DNA of 64,000 nucleotides from Azoarcus sp. L1K30. GTDB taxonomy: Bacteria > Pseudomonadota > Gammaproteobacteria > Burkholderiales > Rhodocyclaceae. A model generated the notes under the pieces. It saw nothing but the letters and a program-made list of their open reading frames with translations. It was not told the origin of the DNA and searched no databases. The position numbers and the translations under genes were made by a program. Shown here one piece after another: positions 16,856-25,219 of this stretch; positions within the stretch are counted from its first letter, which is position 1; each line of letters opens with the position of its first letter. The stretch spans positions 1,225,987 to 1,289,986 of the forward strand of contig NZ_JAGRRD010000001.1 in NCBI RefSeq assembly GCF_018122735.1, given 5' to 3'.

Positions 16856-17287
16856 CTAAGGCCTTGTCGCTTGCCCGGCCACCGTACGCGCGTCCACTTC
16901 AGCCTTGCGCGCTGCGCTGGCGGGAATACCGCCGATCCCCCAGTCCTCGGGCGCGACCTGCCGGCATTCACCGCGCACCATCTCGCGGCTGACACCGAGA
17001 ATCTCGACCAGCAAACGCGTGAAGCCCTCTAGCAGACGGTGGCGCTGGTCGACGGGACGGCCCGCGAGGACGATGAAATCGAAGTACGGTGCGTGCCCCG
17101 TGACGAAGGTGGCAAGCTCGCCGCCCACGGCGAAACGGCCTGTCGGATGGGCAGTGATGAAGGCGCGGATGCGATCTATCGGCGCATCGAGCACTTCAGC
17201 GTAGAGACGACATGCTGCCAGCAGGAGCTGCTCTTCCTGTGCTGGCGTGCTCGCGCCTTCGAGCAGATGGAAATGGACGATCGGCAT
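16856..17287 (-). CDS. Tautomerase superfamily protein (double-length)
   Basis: The 143-residue protein begins MPIVHFHLLEG, giving the catalytic N-terminal Pro1 of the 4-oxalocrotonate tautomerase / MIF superfamily after methionine removal. At 143 residues it is twice the usual subunit length, like the cis-CaaD or MSAD type where two beta-alpha-beta units are fused; the second unit is seen from about FDFIVLAGRPVDQ. It is the last gene of the meta-pathway operon. It may act on a 2-hydroxydienoate; a true DmpI is present at 21087, so this is an extra tautomerase. Confidence 0.7.
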   Translation of the reverse strand: MPIVHFHLLEGASTPAQEEQLLLAACRLYAEVLDAPIDRIRAFITAHPTGRFAVGGELATFVTGHAPYFDFIVLAGRPVDQRHRLLEGFTRLLVEILGVSREMVRGECRQVAPEDWGIGGIPASAARKAEVDARTVAGQATRP

Positions 17288-17305
17288 GTTGGCGCTCCTC
17301 TCGGT

Positions 17306-18079
17306 TCAAGGCAGACCGCGGCGGCGGCCGGAGTCGAGCATCAGCGTCGAGCCGGTCATGGCATCGGCACAGGGGTCGAGCAGCATCGCGACCGCCCAGG
17401 CCACCTGTTCCGGGGTGGTGAAAGCGCCGATGGACGACTCTTCCTTCAGTTCTTCCAGCACCGCATCGATACTGCAGCCGCGCTGTTCGGCACGGCCTCT
17501 GGCGACGTTGCGCAAGCGCTCGGTATCGGCTGGCCCGGGCGCGATGACATGCGCGGTGATGCCGCGTGGCCCGTAGGCCAGACTCAGTTGCCGTGACACG
17601 TTCACCAGGGCCGCGTTGGCGACACCCGCCGACGCGGCATAGGCGGTCGGCTCCAGACCGTAGTGCCCGCCGATGGAGATGATGCGGCTACCACGACTGA
17701 AGTGTTCGTCCGCCGCGCGGGTCAGGCGCAGCAGACCGCCGACCTTGATGTTCACCGCGTCCACCATGGTGGCGGTCGGCGCCACCAGAATGCCGCCGGC
17801 CACGCCCACCCCGGGGCCATGGACTACCGCGCGCACCGGGCGGTCGAGCACTTCCTTGATCGATGCGATGGACGAATCGTCGGAGATATCGGCCACGCAG
17901 ATGCCAATGCTCGATTGGCGCGCCTGCAGTTCGGCCAGCGAATCGGCGCTGCGCGCCACGGCGATGACCTTGAGGCCCGCATCGACCAGACGATCGACCA
18001 TGCTGTTGCCGAAAGCGCCGGTAGCGCCCACCACCACGGCGATTTCCTTGCGATCCGCGTTGTTCTGAATGTTATTCAC
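17306..18079 (-). CDS. SDR-family protein lacking the catalytic lysine
   Basis: The 257-residue protein has a Rossmann nucleotide motif (VVVGATGAFGNSMVDRLVD) and the C-terminal pattern of a classical SDR (AYGPRGITAHVIAPGPADTE). The active-site region reads TAYAASAGVANA: the YxxxK tyrosine is there but the lysine is alanine. It may therefore be a non-dehydrogenase SDR or use another base. It lies between the catechol dioxygenase and the tautomerase and is probably co-transcribed with them. A role with dihydrodiols or hydroxymuconate intermediates is unproven. Confidence 0.75.
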   Translation of the reverse strand: MNNIQNNADRKEIAVVVGATGAFGNSMVDRLVDAGLKVIAVARSADSLAELQARQSSIGICVADISDDSSIASIKEVLDRPVRAVVHGPGVGVAGGILVAPTATMVDAVNIKVGGLLRLTRAADEHFSRGSRIISIGGHYGLEPTAYAASAGVANAALVNVSRQLSLAYGPRGITAHVIAPGPADTERLRNVARGRAEQRGCSIDAVLEELKEESSIGAFTTPEQVAWAVAMLLDPCADAMTGSTLMLDSGRRRGLP

Positions 18080-18105
18080 GGTGTTCTCCGTTTCTCGTGC
18101 TCGTA

Positions 18106-19035
18106 TCAGGTGGTGACGCCCAGAAAACTCTCGGGCACGTGCAACGACTGCGAGAACGCGGCCAGGCCGAGGTGATCCATGGTCCAGGTCAGCCTGGGGC
18201 TGTCCGGGTAGCGGGTGTGGCCACCGGTGAAGATCTCGTTGCGGTTGCCCGACGGGTCGAAGAAATAGATGGTTTTCACCGCCGTGATGCCGTGACGGTC
18301 GTTCTGTTCGATAGGCACGCCATACTTGCCCATCAGGTCGCCGGCGTACACATGGTCTTCAGTGGAGTTCAGGCGGAAAGACGCATGGTGAAAGCGGTCC
18401 GGCTCGGGATGGACGCCGAAGGCGATGTCATGGGCACGAGAGGAGCAGCTCAGGAAGGTCAGGATCTGGTTGCCGCCCGGCACGTCCACCAGCTCTTCGG
18501 CCAGGTCGAATTCGAACACCTCGGTGAACAGGCGCACGTTGTCTGGCATGTTGGGGCCGAGGATGAACAGGTGATCGAGCCCGTCGATGCGCATGCCGCG
18601 GATGACGCCCTCGTCGGGAATCGTGCCCGGGTTCATCTCACCCAGAGTATTGCCCACCAACGCCTTTTCGGCATACAGGTGCATCTCCTGGCCGGTGGGA
18701 ATGCGGAACTTGATGCGCCGCCCGCTCTTGGGATAGACACCGGCAGCCACGTTTTCCACTTCGATGCCGAAGGCTTCGAGCTTGCCTTGTAGTTCGGTCA
18801 GGGTGGCGTCGTCGAACACCTTGTAGGCAAAGTGGTCGAGGCCGGCGCGATCTGTCTCGCGCAGCACCACGCTGTGGTGGTCCTTCTCGTTCCACGCCTT
18901 GAAATAGACCTTGCCCTCGGCGTCGGTCATCATTTCATGCAGGCCCATGTACTTGCCGTAGTGCTGTCTGGCTTCCGCCATGTCGAGCACGCGGATCTGG
19001 ACTTCGCCCAGGCGAAGGATGCCTCTCATTGCCAT
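18106..19035 (-). CDS. dmpB: Catechol 2,3-dioxygenase (copy 1)
   Basis: The 309-residue protein is a two-domain extradiol dioxygenase of the vicinal oxygen chelate fold. The iron ligands are visible as His155 (GLDHLF), His216 or His217 (FHHASF) and Glu267 (NRNEIF), matching the XylE/DmpB layout. It opens catechol or methylcatechols between C2 and C3 to give 2-hydroxymuconic semialdehyde or its methyl homologues. It is encoded in the lower-pathway operon after dmpG. A second, clearly different paralogue lies at 48650. The first-sphere residues are complete, so it should be active. Confidence 0.93.
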   Translation of the reverse strand: MAMRGILRLGEVQIRVLDMAEARQHYGKYMGLHEMMTDAEGKVYFKAWNEKDHHSVVLRETDRAGLDHFAYKVFDDATLTELQGKLEAFGIEVENVAAGVYPKSGRRIKFRIPTGQEMHLYAEKALVGNTLGEMNPGTIPDEGVIRGMRIDGLDHLFILGPNMPDNVRLFTEVFEFDLAEELVDVPGGNQILTFLSCSSRAHDIAFGVHPEPDRFHHASFRLNSTEDHVYAGDLMGKYGVPIEQNDRHGITAVKTIYFFDPSGNRNEIFTGGHTRYPDSPRLTWTMDHLGLAAFSQSLHVPESFLGVTT

Positions 19036-19114
19036 TGTCTTGTCTCCAGTATCTGGGGTGATGCGGCCCGCCTGCGTGGGCGGGCCGTCGTTATCCAGCC
19101 GAGCGGTCTCGGCC

Positions 19115-20164
19115 TTATGCCACGTCTTTCAACAGGCCGCGCTGCTTGGCCATGGTCATGGCGGTGTCGATGATCATGTCTTCCTGTCCGCCGATCATCT
19201 TCTTGCGGCCCAGCTCGACCAGCACGTCGCGCGCCGGCACGCCGAAACGTTCGGCCGCGCGCTTGGCGTGCAGCAGGAAGGTGGAATACACGCCGGCGAA
19301 ACCCAGCGTGAGCGAATCGCGATCGACACGGACCATGTGGTCCATCATCGGCACGATGACCTCTTCGGCCACATCCATGAGCTTGAACAGATCGACGCCG
19401 GTCTCGATGCCCATGCGGTCGCACACGGCGAGGAAGACTTCCAGCGGCGTGTTGCCGGCACCGGCGCCCAGACCGGCCACCGAACCATCGATGCGGCTGG
19501 CGCCGGCTTCGATGGCGGCGATGGAGTTGGCGATGCCCATGCCCATGTTGTGATGGCCGTGGAAGCCGATCTCGGTCTCGGGCTTGAGCACGTCGCGCAG
19601 CGCCTTGACGCGCGCCTTCACATCCTCGGGCAGCATGTAGCCGGCAGAGTCGGTCACATAGACCGTCTGTGCACCGTAGCTTTCCATCAGCTTGCCCTGC
19701 GCGGCGATGCCCTTGGCGTCGTTGAGGTGAGCCATCATCAGGAAGCCGGTGGTGTCCATGCCCAGCTTGCGGCAGTAGGCGATGTGCTGCGGCGACGTAT
19801 CGGCCTCGGTGCAGTGGGTGGCCACGTGCACGCTGCGGGCACCGGCCTCGTAGGCGGCCTGCAGTTCGCGCATGGTGCCCAGGCCGGGGATCAGCAATAC
19901 CGAGATTCTGGTCTGCTTGACCGCGGCGGCGACGGCGCCGATGTATTCCTCGTTGCTGGCCAGGGCGAAACCATGCTGCAGGGAGTTGCCGCCCATGCCG
20001 GCACCGTGGGTGACCTGGATGTAGGGCACACCGGCGCCATCCAGCGCGGTGGCGACCTTGACCATTTGCTCGACGCTGATCTGCTCGCGCTTGGCATGCA
20101 TGCCGTCGCGCAGGCACATGTCGTGAAGAATGACCTTGCGGCCCTTGAGACTGTTCTCGCTCAT
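19115..20164 (-). CDS. dmpG: 4-hydroxy-2-oxovalerate aldolase
   Basis: The 349-residue protein belongs to the HMG-CoA lyase-like aldolases. The N-terminal [18 protein letters not shown] carries the catalytic Arg and metal-binding Asp, and [11 protein letters not shown] supplies the two metal-binding histidines. It splits 4-hydroxy-2-oxovalerate into pyruvate and acetaldehyde and channels the acetaldehyde to DmpF. The start at 20164 overlaps the dmpF stop by ATGA, the usual coupling of this complex; the upstream extension of the frame is not used. Confidence 0.96.
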   Translation of the reverse strand: MSENSLKGRKVILHDMCLRDGMHAKREQISVEQMVKVATALDGAGVPYIQVTHGAGMGGNSLQHGFALASNEEYIGAVAAAVKQTRISVLLIPGLGTMRELQAAYEAGARSVHVATHCTEADTSPQHIAYCRKLGMDTTGFLMMAHLNDAKGIAAQGKLMESYGAQTVYVTDSAGYMLPEDVKARVKALRDVLKPETEIGFHGHHNMGMGIANSIAAIEAGASRIDGSVAGLGAGAGNTPLEVFLAVCDRMGIETGVDLFKLMDVAEEVIVPMMDHMVRVDRDSLTLGFAGVYSTFLLHAKRAAERFGVPARDVLVELGRKKMIGGQEDMIIDTAMTMAKQRGLLKDVA

Positions 20165-21090
20165 CACGCGGCCTCCACGGCTTTGAGTTGAATCTTGCCG
20201 GCGAGGATTTCCTCGGCGAACATTTCGGCGGTGCGGCAGGCCGCGGCGGTCATGATGTCCAGGTTGCCGGCGTAGGTGGGCAGGTAGTCGCCCAGGCCCG
20301 CCACTTCCATGAACACCGCCACACGGTGGCCTTGTGGCACTTCGTCGAACACCGGGCCGTTGACCAGCTTGTAGCCGGGTACGTATTTCTGCACCTCGCC
20401 GATCATCTTGAGAACCGACTCGATGATCTTCGATTGATCCGGCTTCTCGTCGGTCAGGCAGTAGATGGTGTTGCGCATGATCATCGGCGGCTCCGCCGGA
20501 TTGATGATGGCCAGCGCCTTGCCCTTGCGCGCCCCGCCCACCTTTTCGATGGCGTTCGAGGTGGTGTAGGTGAATTCGTCGAGGTTGGCGCGGGTGCCCG
20601 GGCCGACCGACTTCGAAGACAGCGAGGCGATGATCTCGGCGTACCCCACGCTCTGCACCTGGGCTACGGCATTGACGATGGGGATTGTCGCCTGACCGGC
20701 GCAGGAGATCATGTTGACGTTCATCTCGACCTTGTCGGCATGCTGGCGCAGGTTCACCGGCGGTACGCACAGCGGACCGATGGCCGCCGGCGTGAGGTCG
20801 ATCATCATCACGCCCAGTTCATTGAGCTTGCGGCTGTTTTCCGCATGCACATAGGCACTGGTGGCGTCGAAGGCGATCTGGATGTTGTCGTCGAGCACAT
20901 GTGGCAGCAGGCCGTCCACACCCTCGGCGGTGGTCTTGAGACCCATGTCGCGGGCGCGCGCCAAGCCCTCGGAAGTCGGATCGATGCCGACCATCCACAC
21001 CGGCTCCAGCACCGGGCTGCGCTGGATCTTGTAGATCAGGTCGGTGCCGATGTTGCCCGAGCCGATCAGCGCACAGCGGATCTTCTTCAT
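20164..21090 (-). CDS. dmpF: Acetaldehyde dehydrogenase (acylating)
   Basis: The 308-residue protein has an N-terminal NAD-binding motif ([17 protein letters not shown]) and the catalytic cysteine in [12 protein letters not shown]. It oxidises acetaldehyde from DmpG to acetyl-CoA. Both ends overlap neighbouring genes by ATGA (dmpI upstream, dmpG downstream), so the three are translationally coupled. Length is that of the family (about 307-316). Confidence 0.96.
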   Translation of the reverse strand: MKKIRCALIGSGNIGTDLIYKIQRSPVLEPVWMVGIDPTSEGLARARDMGLKTTAEGVDGLLPHVLDDNIQIAFDATSAYVHAENSRKLNELGVMMIDLTPAAIGPLCVPPVNLRQHADKVEMNVNMISCAGQATIPIVNAVAQVQSVGYAEIIASLSSKSVGPGTRANLDEFTYTTSNAIEKVGGARKGKALAIINPAEPPMIMRNTIYCLTDEKPDQSKIIESVLKMIGEVQKYVPGYKLVNGPVFDEVPQGHRVAVFMEVAGLGDYLPTYAGNLDIMTAAACRTAEMFAEEILAGKIQLKAVEAA

Positions 21091-21302
21091 TGTGGTGTCT
21101 CCTCGGCCCGTGCAGCCGCGCGCTGGGCCATGGTCTTGCCGGCGACGTAGAAGCCGTCGTCGGCGTGTTCGGTAATGAGAATGCGGACAGTGTCCGGGCT
21201 GCAGGTCAGACTGGCGGCGACGGCCTCGGTCACCGCCGCAGCGACCCTGTTCTTCTGCTCGGTCGTGCGACCGACCATCATGTGCATCTCGATGATTGGC
21301 AT
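21087..21302 (-). CDS. dmpI: 2-hydroxymuconate (4-oxalocrotonate) tautomerase
   Basis: The 71-residue protein begins [17 protein letters not shown], giving the catalytic Pro1 of 4-oxalocrotonate tautomerase. The arginines of the family are present in the C-terminal half (VRILI). It converts the enol form of 4-oxalocrotonate to the keto form before decarboxylation. The start at 21302 is the only one that exposes Pro1; a much longer frame upstream is a shadow. It overlaps dmpF and lies 24 bases after dmpH. Confidence 0.93.
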   Translation of the reverse strand: MPIIEMHMMVGRTTEQKNRVAAAVTEAVAASLTCSPDTVRILITEHADDGFYVAGKTMAQRAAARAEETPQ

Positions 21303-21325
21303 GGCGTCTATCTCTCTTTTCGGGG

Positions 21326-22129
21326 TTATTCGACGAAGCGCATCGACACGCTGCCCAGTTCCTGGAAGCGGGCGACGATACTGTCGCCGGGCTTCACCGC
21401 CACCGCCTCGGTAATGCCGCCGCTCATCACGAAGCTGCCCGCGGGCAGCTCCTCGCCCAGATCGGCAAGGATGTTGACCAGCATCGCGATCGCCTCCGCG
21501 GGATGGCCCAGCACGGCAGCCGATGCGCCCATGGTGACGATCTCGCCGTTCTTCTCCATCACCACGCCGAGCGTGCGCAGGTCGAGCTCCTCCACATAGC
21601 GCGCACGGCCGCCGCCAACGAAGCGCGCAGACGAACCGTTGTCGGCTACCACGCTCTCGAGGTCGAACTTGAAACCCGAAAAGCGCGAATCGATGACCTC
21701 CACCGCGGGCAATACGTAGTCGGTCGCCGCCAGCACCTCGTCGCGGGTACAGTTCGGCCCCCGCAGCGTCTTCTTCATGACGAACGCCACTTCGCATTCG
21801 ACCCGCGGATGCACCAGGTCAGCAGTGGAGATCGCCGAATTCTCGGGCCGTGCCATGCGGTCGGTCAGGAAGCCGATGGACGGTACGCTCACGCCCATCT
21901 GCTGCATCTTGGCCTTCGAGGTCAGCCCCGCCTTCCAGCCCACCAGCCTGTGGCCCTGGGCCAGGAAGCGACGGCGCAGCTCGGACTGCACGGCGTAGCC
22001 GTCGCCCATGGTCATGCCCGGATATTCATCCGTCAGCTTGGGAATTGCGTAGGCGCGCGTCTGCGCCCCTTCCACACGCTCGCACAGGCGAACGATGTCT
22101 TCACGCGACAGGGTGACGTTCATGCGCAT
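21326..22129 (-). CDS. dmpH: 4-oxalocrotonate decarboxylase
   Basis: The 267-residue protein is in the fumarylacetoacetate hydrolase-like hydratase/decarboxylase family. Metal-binding acidic residues lie in the [12 protein letters not shown] segment and the following PAVEVIDSR. It decarboxylates 4-oxalocrotonate to 2-oxopent-4-enoate and works in complex with DmpE. The start at 22129 has GGAG six bases upstream; an ATG at 22123 overlapping the dmpE stop is an alternative. Confidence 0.93.
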   Translation of the reverse strand: MRMNVTLSREDIVRLCERVEGAQTRAYAIPKLTDEYPGMTMGDGYAVQSELRRRFLAQGHRLVGWKAGLTSKAKMQQMGVSVPSIGFLTDRMARPENSAISTADLVHPRVECEVAFVMKKTLRGPNCTRDEVLAATDYVLPAVEVIDSRFSGFKFDLESVVADNGSSARFVGGGRARYVEELDLRTLGVVMEKNGEIVTMGASAAVLGHPAEAIAMLVNILADLGEELPAGSFVMSGGITEAVAVKPGDSIVARFQELGSVSMRFVE

Positions 22130-22923
22130 GCTGCACTCCTCCCGGAGAATTTCACCCGGCAGCTGCCGAGCCCGCCGACAGTGCACACCAGTTCGTCGCC
22201 ATCCACCACCGGCACCAGGGCCGATTGCGAACCGGACAGGATCACCTCGCCGGCCTTGAACGGAATGCCGAGCTCGCCCAGCGTGTTGGCCAGCCAGGCG
22301 ACCGCGTTGGCGGGCGAGCCCTGCACCGCGGCACCAACCCCGGTCGAATGCAGCTCGCCGTTCTTCTCCAGCACCATGCCGGCCAGCGTGATATCGAGCC
22401 TGCGCGGATCGCCCCGGGTGTTGCCCAGTACATAGACGCCGCATGAGGCGTTGTCCGCCACCGTATCCTGGATCTTGATCTTCCAGTCGGTGATGCGCGA
22501 ATCGACGATCTCGAAGCACGGCACCACGTAGTCGGTGGCGCGGATCACGTCCATCGCGGTCACGCCCGGCCCCTGCAGATCGGCCTTCAACACGAAGGCG
22601 AGTTCGGCCTCGGCCTTGGGCTGGATCAGCGCGCTCAGGTCGATGGTGTCGCCTTCCCGGTAGACCATGCCCGAGGTGAGCTGGCCGAAATCGGGCTGGA
22701 ACACGCCGAGAAAATCCTGCACCGGCTTGCTGGTGACCCCGATCTTCTTGCCCACGATGCTCTCGCCTGCCACCACGCGGCGTTCGATGAAACGCAGCTG
22801 GATGCGATAGGCATCAGCCAGCGTGATGTCCGGCTCGCGTTCGAGCAGCGGCGGCACGGTGCGGCGCTCGCGCCAGGCGGCGTAGAGCTCGTCGCCGTAT
22901 TTGTGGATGGTTTCGTCGTTCAT
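22120..22923 (-). CDS. dmpE: 2-oxopent-4-enoate hydratase
   Basis: The 267-residue protein is a paralogue of DmpH in the same hydratase/decarboxylase family, with the metal site at QPKAEAELAFVL and CFEIVDSRITDW. It adds water to 2-oxopent-4-enoate to form 4-hydroxy-2-oxovalerate, the substrate of DmpG. It overlaps dmpH. A 146-base gap with a long palindrome separates it from dmpC upstream. Confidence 0.94.
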   Translation of the reverse strand: MNDETIHKYGDELYAAWRERRTVPPLLEREPDITLADAYRIQLRFIERRVVAGESIVGKKIGVTSKPVQDFLGVFQPDFGQLTSGMVYREGDTIDLSALIQPKAEAELAFVLKADLQGPGVTAMDVIRATDYVVPCFEIVDSRITDWKIKIQDTVADNASCGVYVLGNTRGDPRRLDITLAGMVLEKNGELHSTGVGAAVQGSPANAVAWLANTLGELGIPFKAGEVILSGSQSALVPVVDGDELVCTVGGLGSCRVKFSGRSAACA

Positions 22924-22963
22924 TCGTCACTCACCGTCAGGTCATATTCAGCGCTGAAAGCTG

Positions 22964-23071
22964 TGAAGCAAGCGTCGCGAGCAGACCCGAGCTTGGGACG
23001 AGAAGCGCAGCCGTACAAAGGTACGGTGAGCATCGCAGTCGCAAGATCGGGACGCGCAGTAGCTTGATTCA
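22964..23071. repeat. 108-bp imperfect palindrome between dmpC and dmpE
   Basis: The left arm (starting TGAAGCAAGC) and the reverse complement of the right arm (starting TGAATCAAGCTAC) are similar over about fifty bases and meet at CCGTAC-aaag-GTACGG (23011-23026). The right end overlaps the dmpC stop codon. In the operon transcript it would form a very long hairpin. It resembles a non-autonomous repeat or an mRNA processing/stabilising element; which of these cannot be told from one copy. Confidence 0.65.
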
Positions 23072-24529
23072 TAGCTTGATGCACACGTTGCGCGTCTCGG
23101 TGTAGAACTCGAGCGAATGCACCCCACCCTCGCGGCCGATACCAGACTGCTTCGAGCCACCGAATGGCGTACGCAGATCGCGCAGGAACCAGCTGTTGAT
23201 CCAGGTGATGCCCACTTCGACCCGCGCCGCCATCCGGTGCGCACGGGTCAGGTTCGTGGTCCAGATCGTGGTGGAGAGGCCGTAATCGGTGTCGTTGGCG
23301 AGATTCACCACCTCATCCTCGGTGTCGAAGGGACGGATGTGGCAGCACGGGCCGAAGATCTCTTCGCGCACGACCGCCGCCGTCTCGGGCAGACCGGTCC
23401 AGATGGTGGGTTGCACCCAGGCGCCTTCGGCAAGCTCACCGGGCATGTCGGGCACACCGCCGCCGGTCACCACGGTCGCGCCCTCCTCCACCGCCCTAGC
23501 GTAGTAGGACAGCACCTTCTGGCGGTGCTCCTGACTGATCAGCGGCCCGTAGTTGGCGTCGTGATCTTCAGGACGGCCGAACTTGACCGCCTCGGCCCTG
23601 GCCTTGAGCGCGGCGACGAACCGGTCGAAGATCGGGCGTTCCACGTAGACCCGCTCGGTACCGAGGCAGACCTGTCCGGTATTGAGAAAGGCCGAGCGGA
23701 AGATGCCCTCCACCGCCGCATCGAAATCGGCATCCGCAAACACGATGCCGGCGTTCTTGCCGCCCAGCTCGAAAGAGACATCGCGCATGCCGTCCGAGGC
23801 CGCCTTCATGATCGCCGCGCCAGTGCGCGTCTCGCCAGTGAAGGTGATCGCATCCACCCCCGCATGGCGGGTCAGGTACTCCCCCGCGGAATCCGGACCG
23901 AAACCGTGCACCACGTTGTAAACACCCTTCGGGATGCCCACCGCGTTCATCACTTCGCCGAGCAGCGCCGCGGTGTGCGGCGACTCCTCCGACGGCTTGA
24001 CCACCACGGTGTTGCCGCAGGCCAGCGCCGGCCCGACTTTCCACGTCATCAGCAGAAAGGGCGCATTCCACGGGCTGATCACGCCGATCACTCCCTTGGG
24101 CTGGCGGATCGCGTAATTGAGCGCACCGCGCCCGTCGGGCGTATCCATCTGGAAGGCCTCGGTGGGCACATTCTTGATGACATCTGCGAACACCTTGAAA
24201 TTGGCCGCACCACGGGGAATGAACACATGGCGCATCACATGCGAGGGCTGACCGGTATCCGCCATTTCGGCCGCAACGAAGTCCTCGAAACGGCGGGTGA
24301 TGCCATCGGCCACGCCATACAGCAGATCGACCCGCTGCTCGGTCGTGAGGGCGCCCCACTCTCCGCGCAGCGCGGCACGCGCTGCCGCGACTGCTGCATC
24401 GACCTCGGGCATCCCCGCCTCGCTGATCGAGGCAATCACCCGGTTGTCCAACGGCGACCGCTTGTCGAAGCGCCGCCCGCTGGCGGCACCGACAAACTCG
24501 CCGGCAATGAAATTCTCGATCTGGCGCAT
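23069..24529 (-). CDS. dmpC: 2-hydroxymuconic semialdehyde dehydrogenase
   Basis: The 486-residue protein is an aldehyde dehydrogenase of the length of DmpC/XylG. The catalytic glutamate is in SFELGGKNAGIVF and the catalytic cysteine in FLNTGQVCLGTERVYV. It oxidises 2-hydroxymuconic semialdehyde to 4-oxalocrotonate (the dehydrogenase branch). The start at 24529 has GGAGGA eight bases upstream; the long upstream extension of the frame lacks protein-like character. It is the first gene of the lower meta operon. Confidence 0.94.
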   Translation of the reverse strand: MRQIENFIAGEFVGAASGRRFDKRSPLDNRVIASISEAGMPEVDAAVAAARAALRGEWGALTTEQRVDLLYGVADGITRRFEDFVAAEMADTGQPSHVMRHVFIPRGAANFKVFADVIKNVPTEAFQMDTPDGRGALNYAIRQPKGVIGVISPWNAPFLLMTWKVGPALACGNTVVVKPSEESPHTAALLGEVMNAVGIPKGVYNVVHGFGPDSAGEYLTRHAGVDAITFTGETRTGAAIMKAASDGMRDVSFELGGKNAGIVFADADFDAAVEGIFRSAFLNTGQVCLGTERVYVERPIFDRFVAALKARAEAVKFGRPEDHDANYGPLISQEHRQKVLSYYARAVEEGATVVTGGGVPDMPGELAEGAWVQPTIWTGLPETAAVVREEIFGPCCHIRPFDTEDEVVNLANDTDYGLSTTIWTTNLTRAHRMAARVEVGITWINSWFLRDLRTPFGGSKQSGIGREGGVHSLEFYTETRNVCIKL

Positions 24530-24626
24530 CCTCATCTCCTCCGTCCGCCCTCGCAGCTGCGCCTCAAGGGGCGGACTGCGGGACTGCGATTCATTCGATC
24601 CGGGACAGAGTCTAAGAAGCGGCAGA

Positions 24627-24676
24627 AATACCGTCCAATACCTTATTTCTGAAAACACGATACCTGGGGAGTATCG
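24627..24676 (-). promoter_or_regulatory. Operator-like repeats upstream of dmpC
   Basis: AATACC occurs at 24627-24632 and 24637-24642 (one helical turn apart) and GATACC at 24659-24664. The last copy is part of an inverted repeat CGATAC-ctgggga-GTATCG (24658-24676). The block lies about 100-150 bases before the dmpC start, the position of a regulator site. The regulator is not identified. Confidence 0.45.
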
Positions 24677-25025
24677 AGAGACACCCTGGCACAGCATGCT
24701 CAACGCGCGCACGGACGGCGGGCTCGGGCGAACTGCTGCCGGTGCGGCGGATCTGCGACCTTCTTGCCGCAACGGCGATCAGGGCGCGTGGCATTCAGTA
24801 CCCATGTATCGATGCTCGTGCCTGGACGATCGGGTCAGGTGTTGGCTGCTTCAACGCTGCGGGCCACCGCGCCGGAAAAATGCCCGGAGAACGCGTCGGC
24901 CTCCGCTGCCATTCATGGCAGCAATGTCTGCCAGCCTGGCGCAATAGCTCCCGCAGGCCAGCAGGATCGACGACCGTCGACCTTCAAGCCATTGATTCAT
25001 ATGAACCAAGAGCCGACCTACCCGG

Positions 25026-25041
25026 TGGCACGCTTCTTGTT
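25026..25041 (+). promoter_or_regulatory. Sigma-54-like promoter match (imperfect)
   Basis: TGGCACGCTTCTTGTT matches the -24/-12 consensus TGGCACGNNNNTTGCW except that the -12 GC is GT. It points toward the SQR-like gene about 180 bases downstream. The -12 GC is strongly conserved in real sites, so this is weak. Confidence 0.25.
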
Positions 25042-25219
25042 AAGAACGCCATATCCAGATCGGACACGCACCCGCCAGTCACAAGGCAAGGACGGACATG
25101 CACTTCAACCCGACACACCCTCAGCCCGTTGCACCCAGCGGCCAACAGTGTCCTGCCTGGCGCACGTGACGACTTTCGAAAGAACCTCCTCAAGCGCACT
25201 GATTTCCGAGCCCCGACGC

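Larger units (their letters stand above)
24530..25219. other. Divergent control region between dmpC and the SQR-like gene
   Basis: About 690 bases with no recognised gene; it holds the start regions of two divergent transcripts. A candidate sigma-70-like pair for dmpC on the minus strand is TTGGAC with a 17-base spacer and TTAGAC. Operator-like repeats and a sigma-54-like match are listed separately. The open frames crossing the region carry no domain signatures. Confidence 0.5.

Noticed and set aside
24691-24706. TGGCACAGCATGCTCA as a sigma-54 promoter
   Set aside because: The GG and GC elements are eight bases apart instead of ten.
24764-25219. In-frame N-terminal extension of the SQR-like protein
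   Set aside because: It lacks protein-like character, and the FAD motif begins right after ATG 25220 as in the family.
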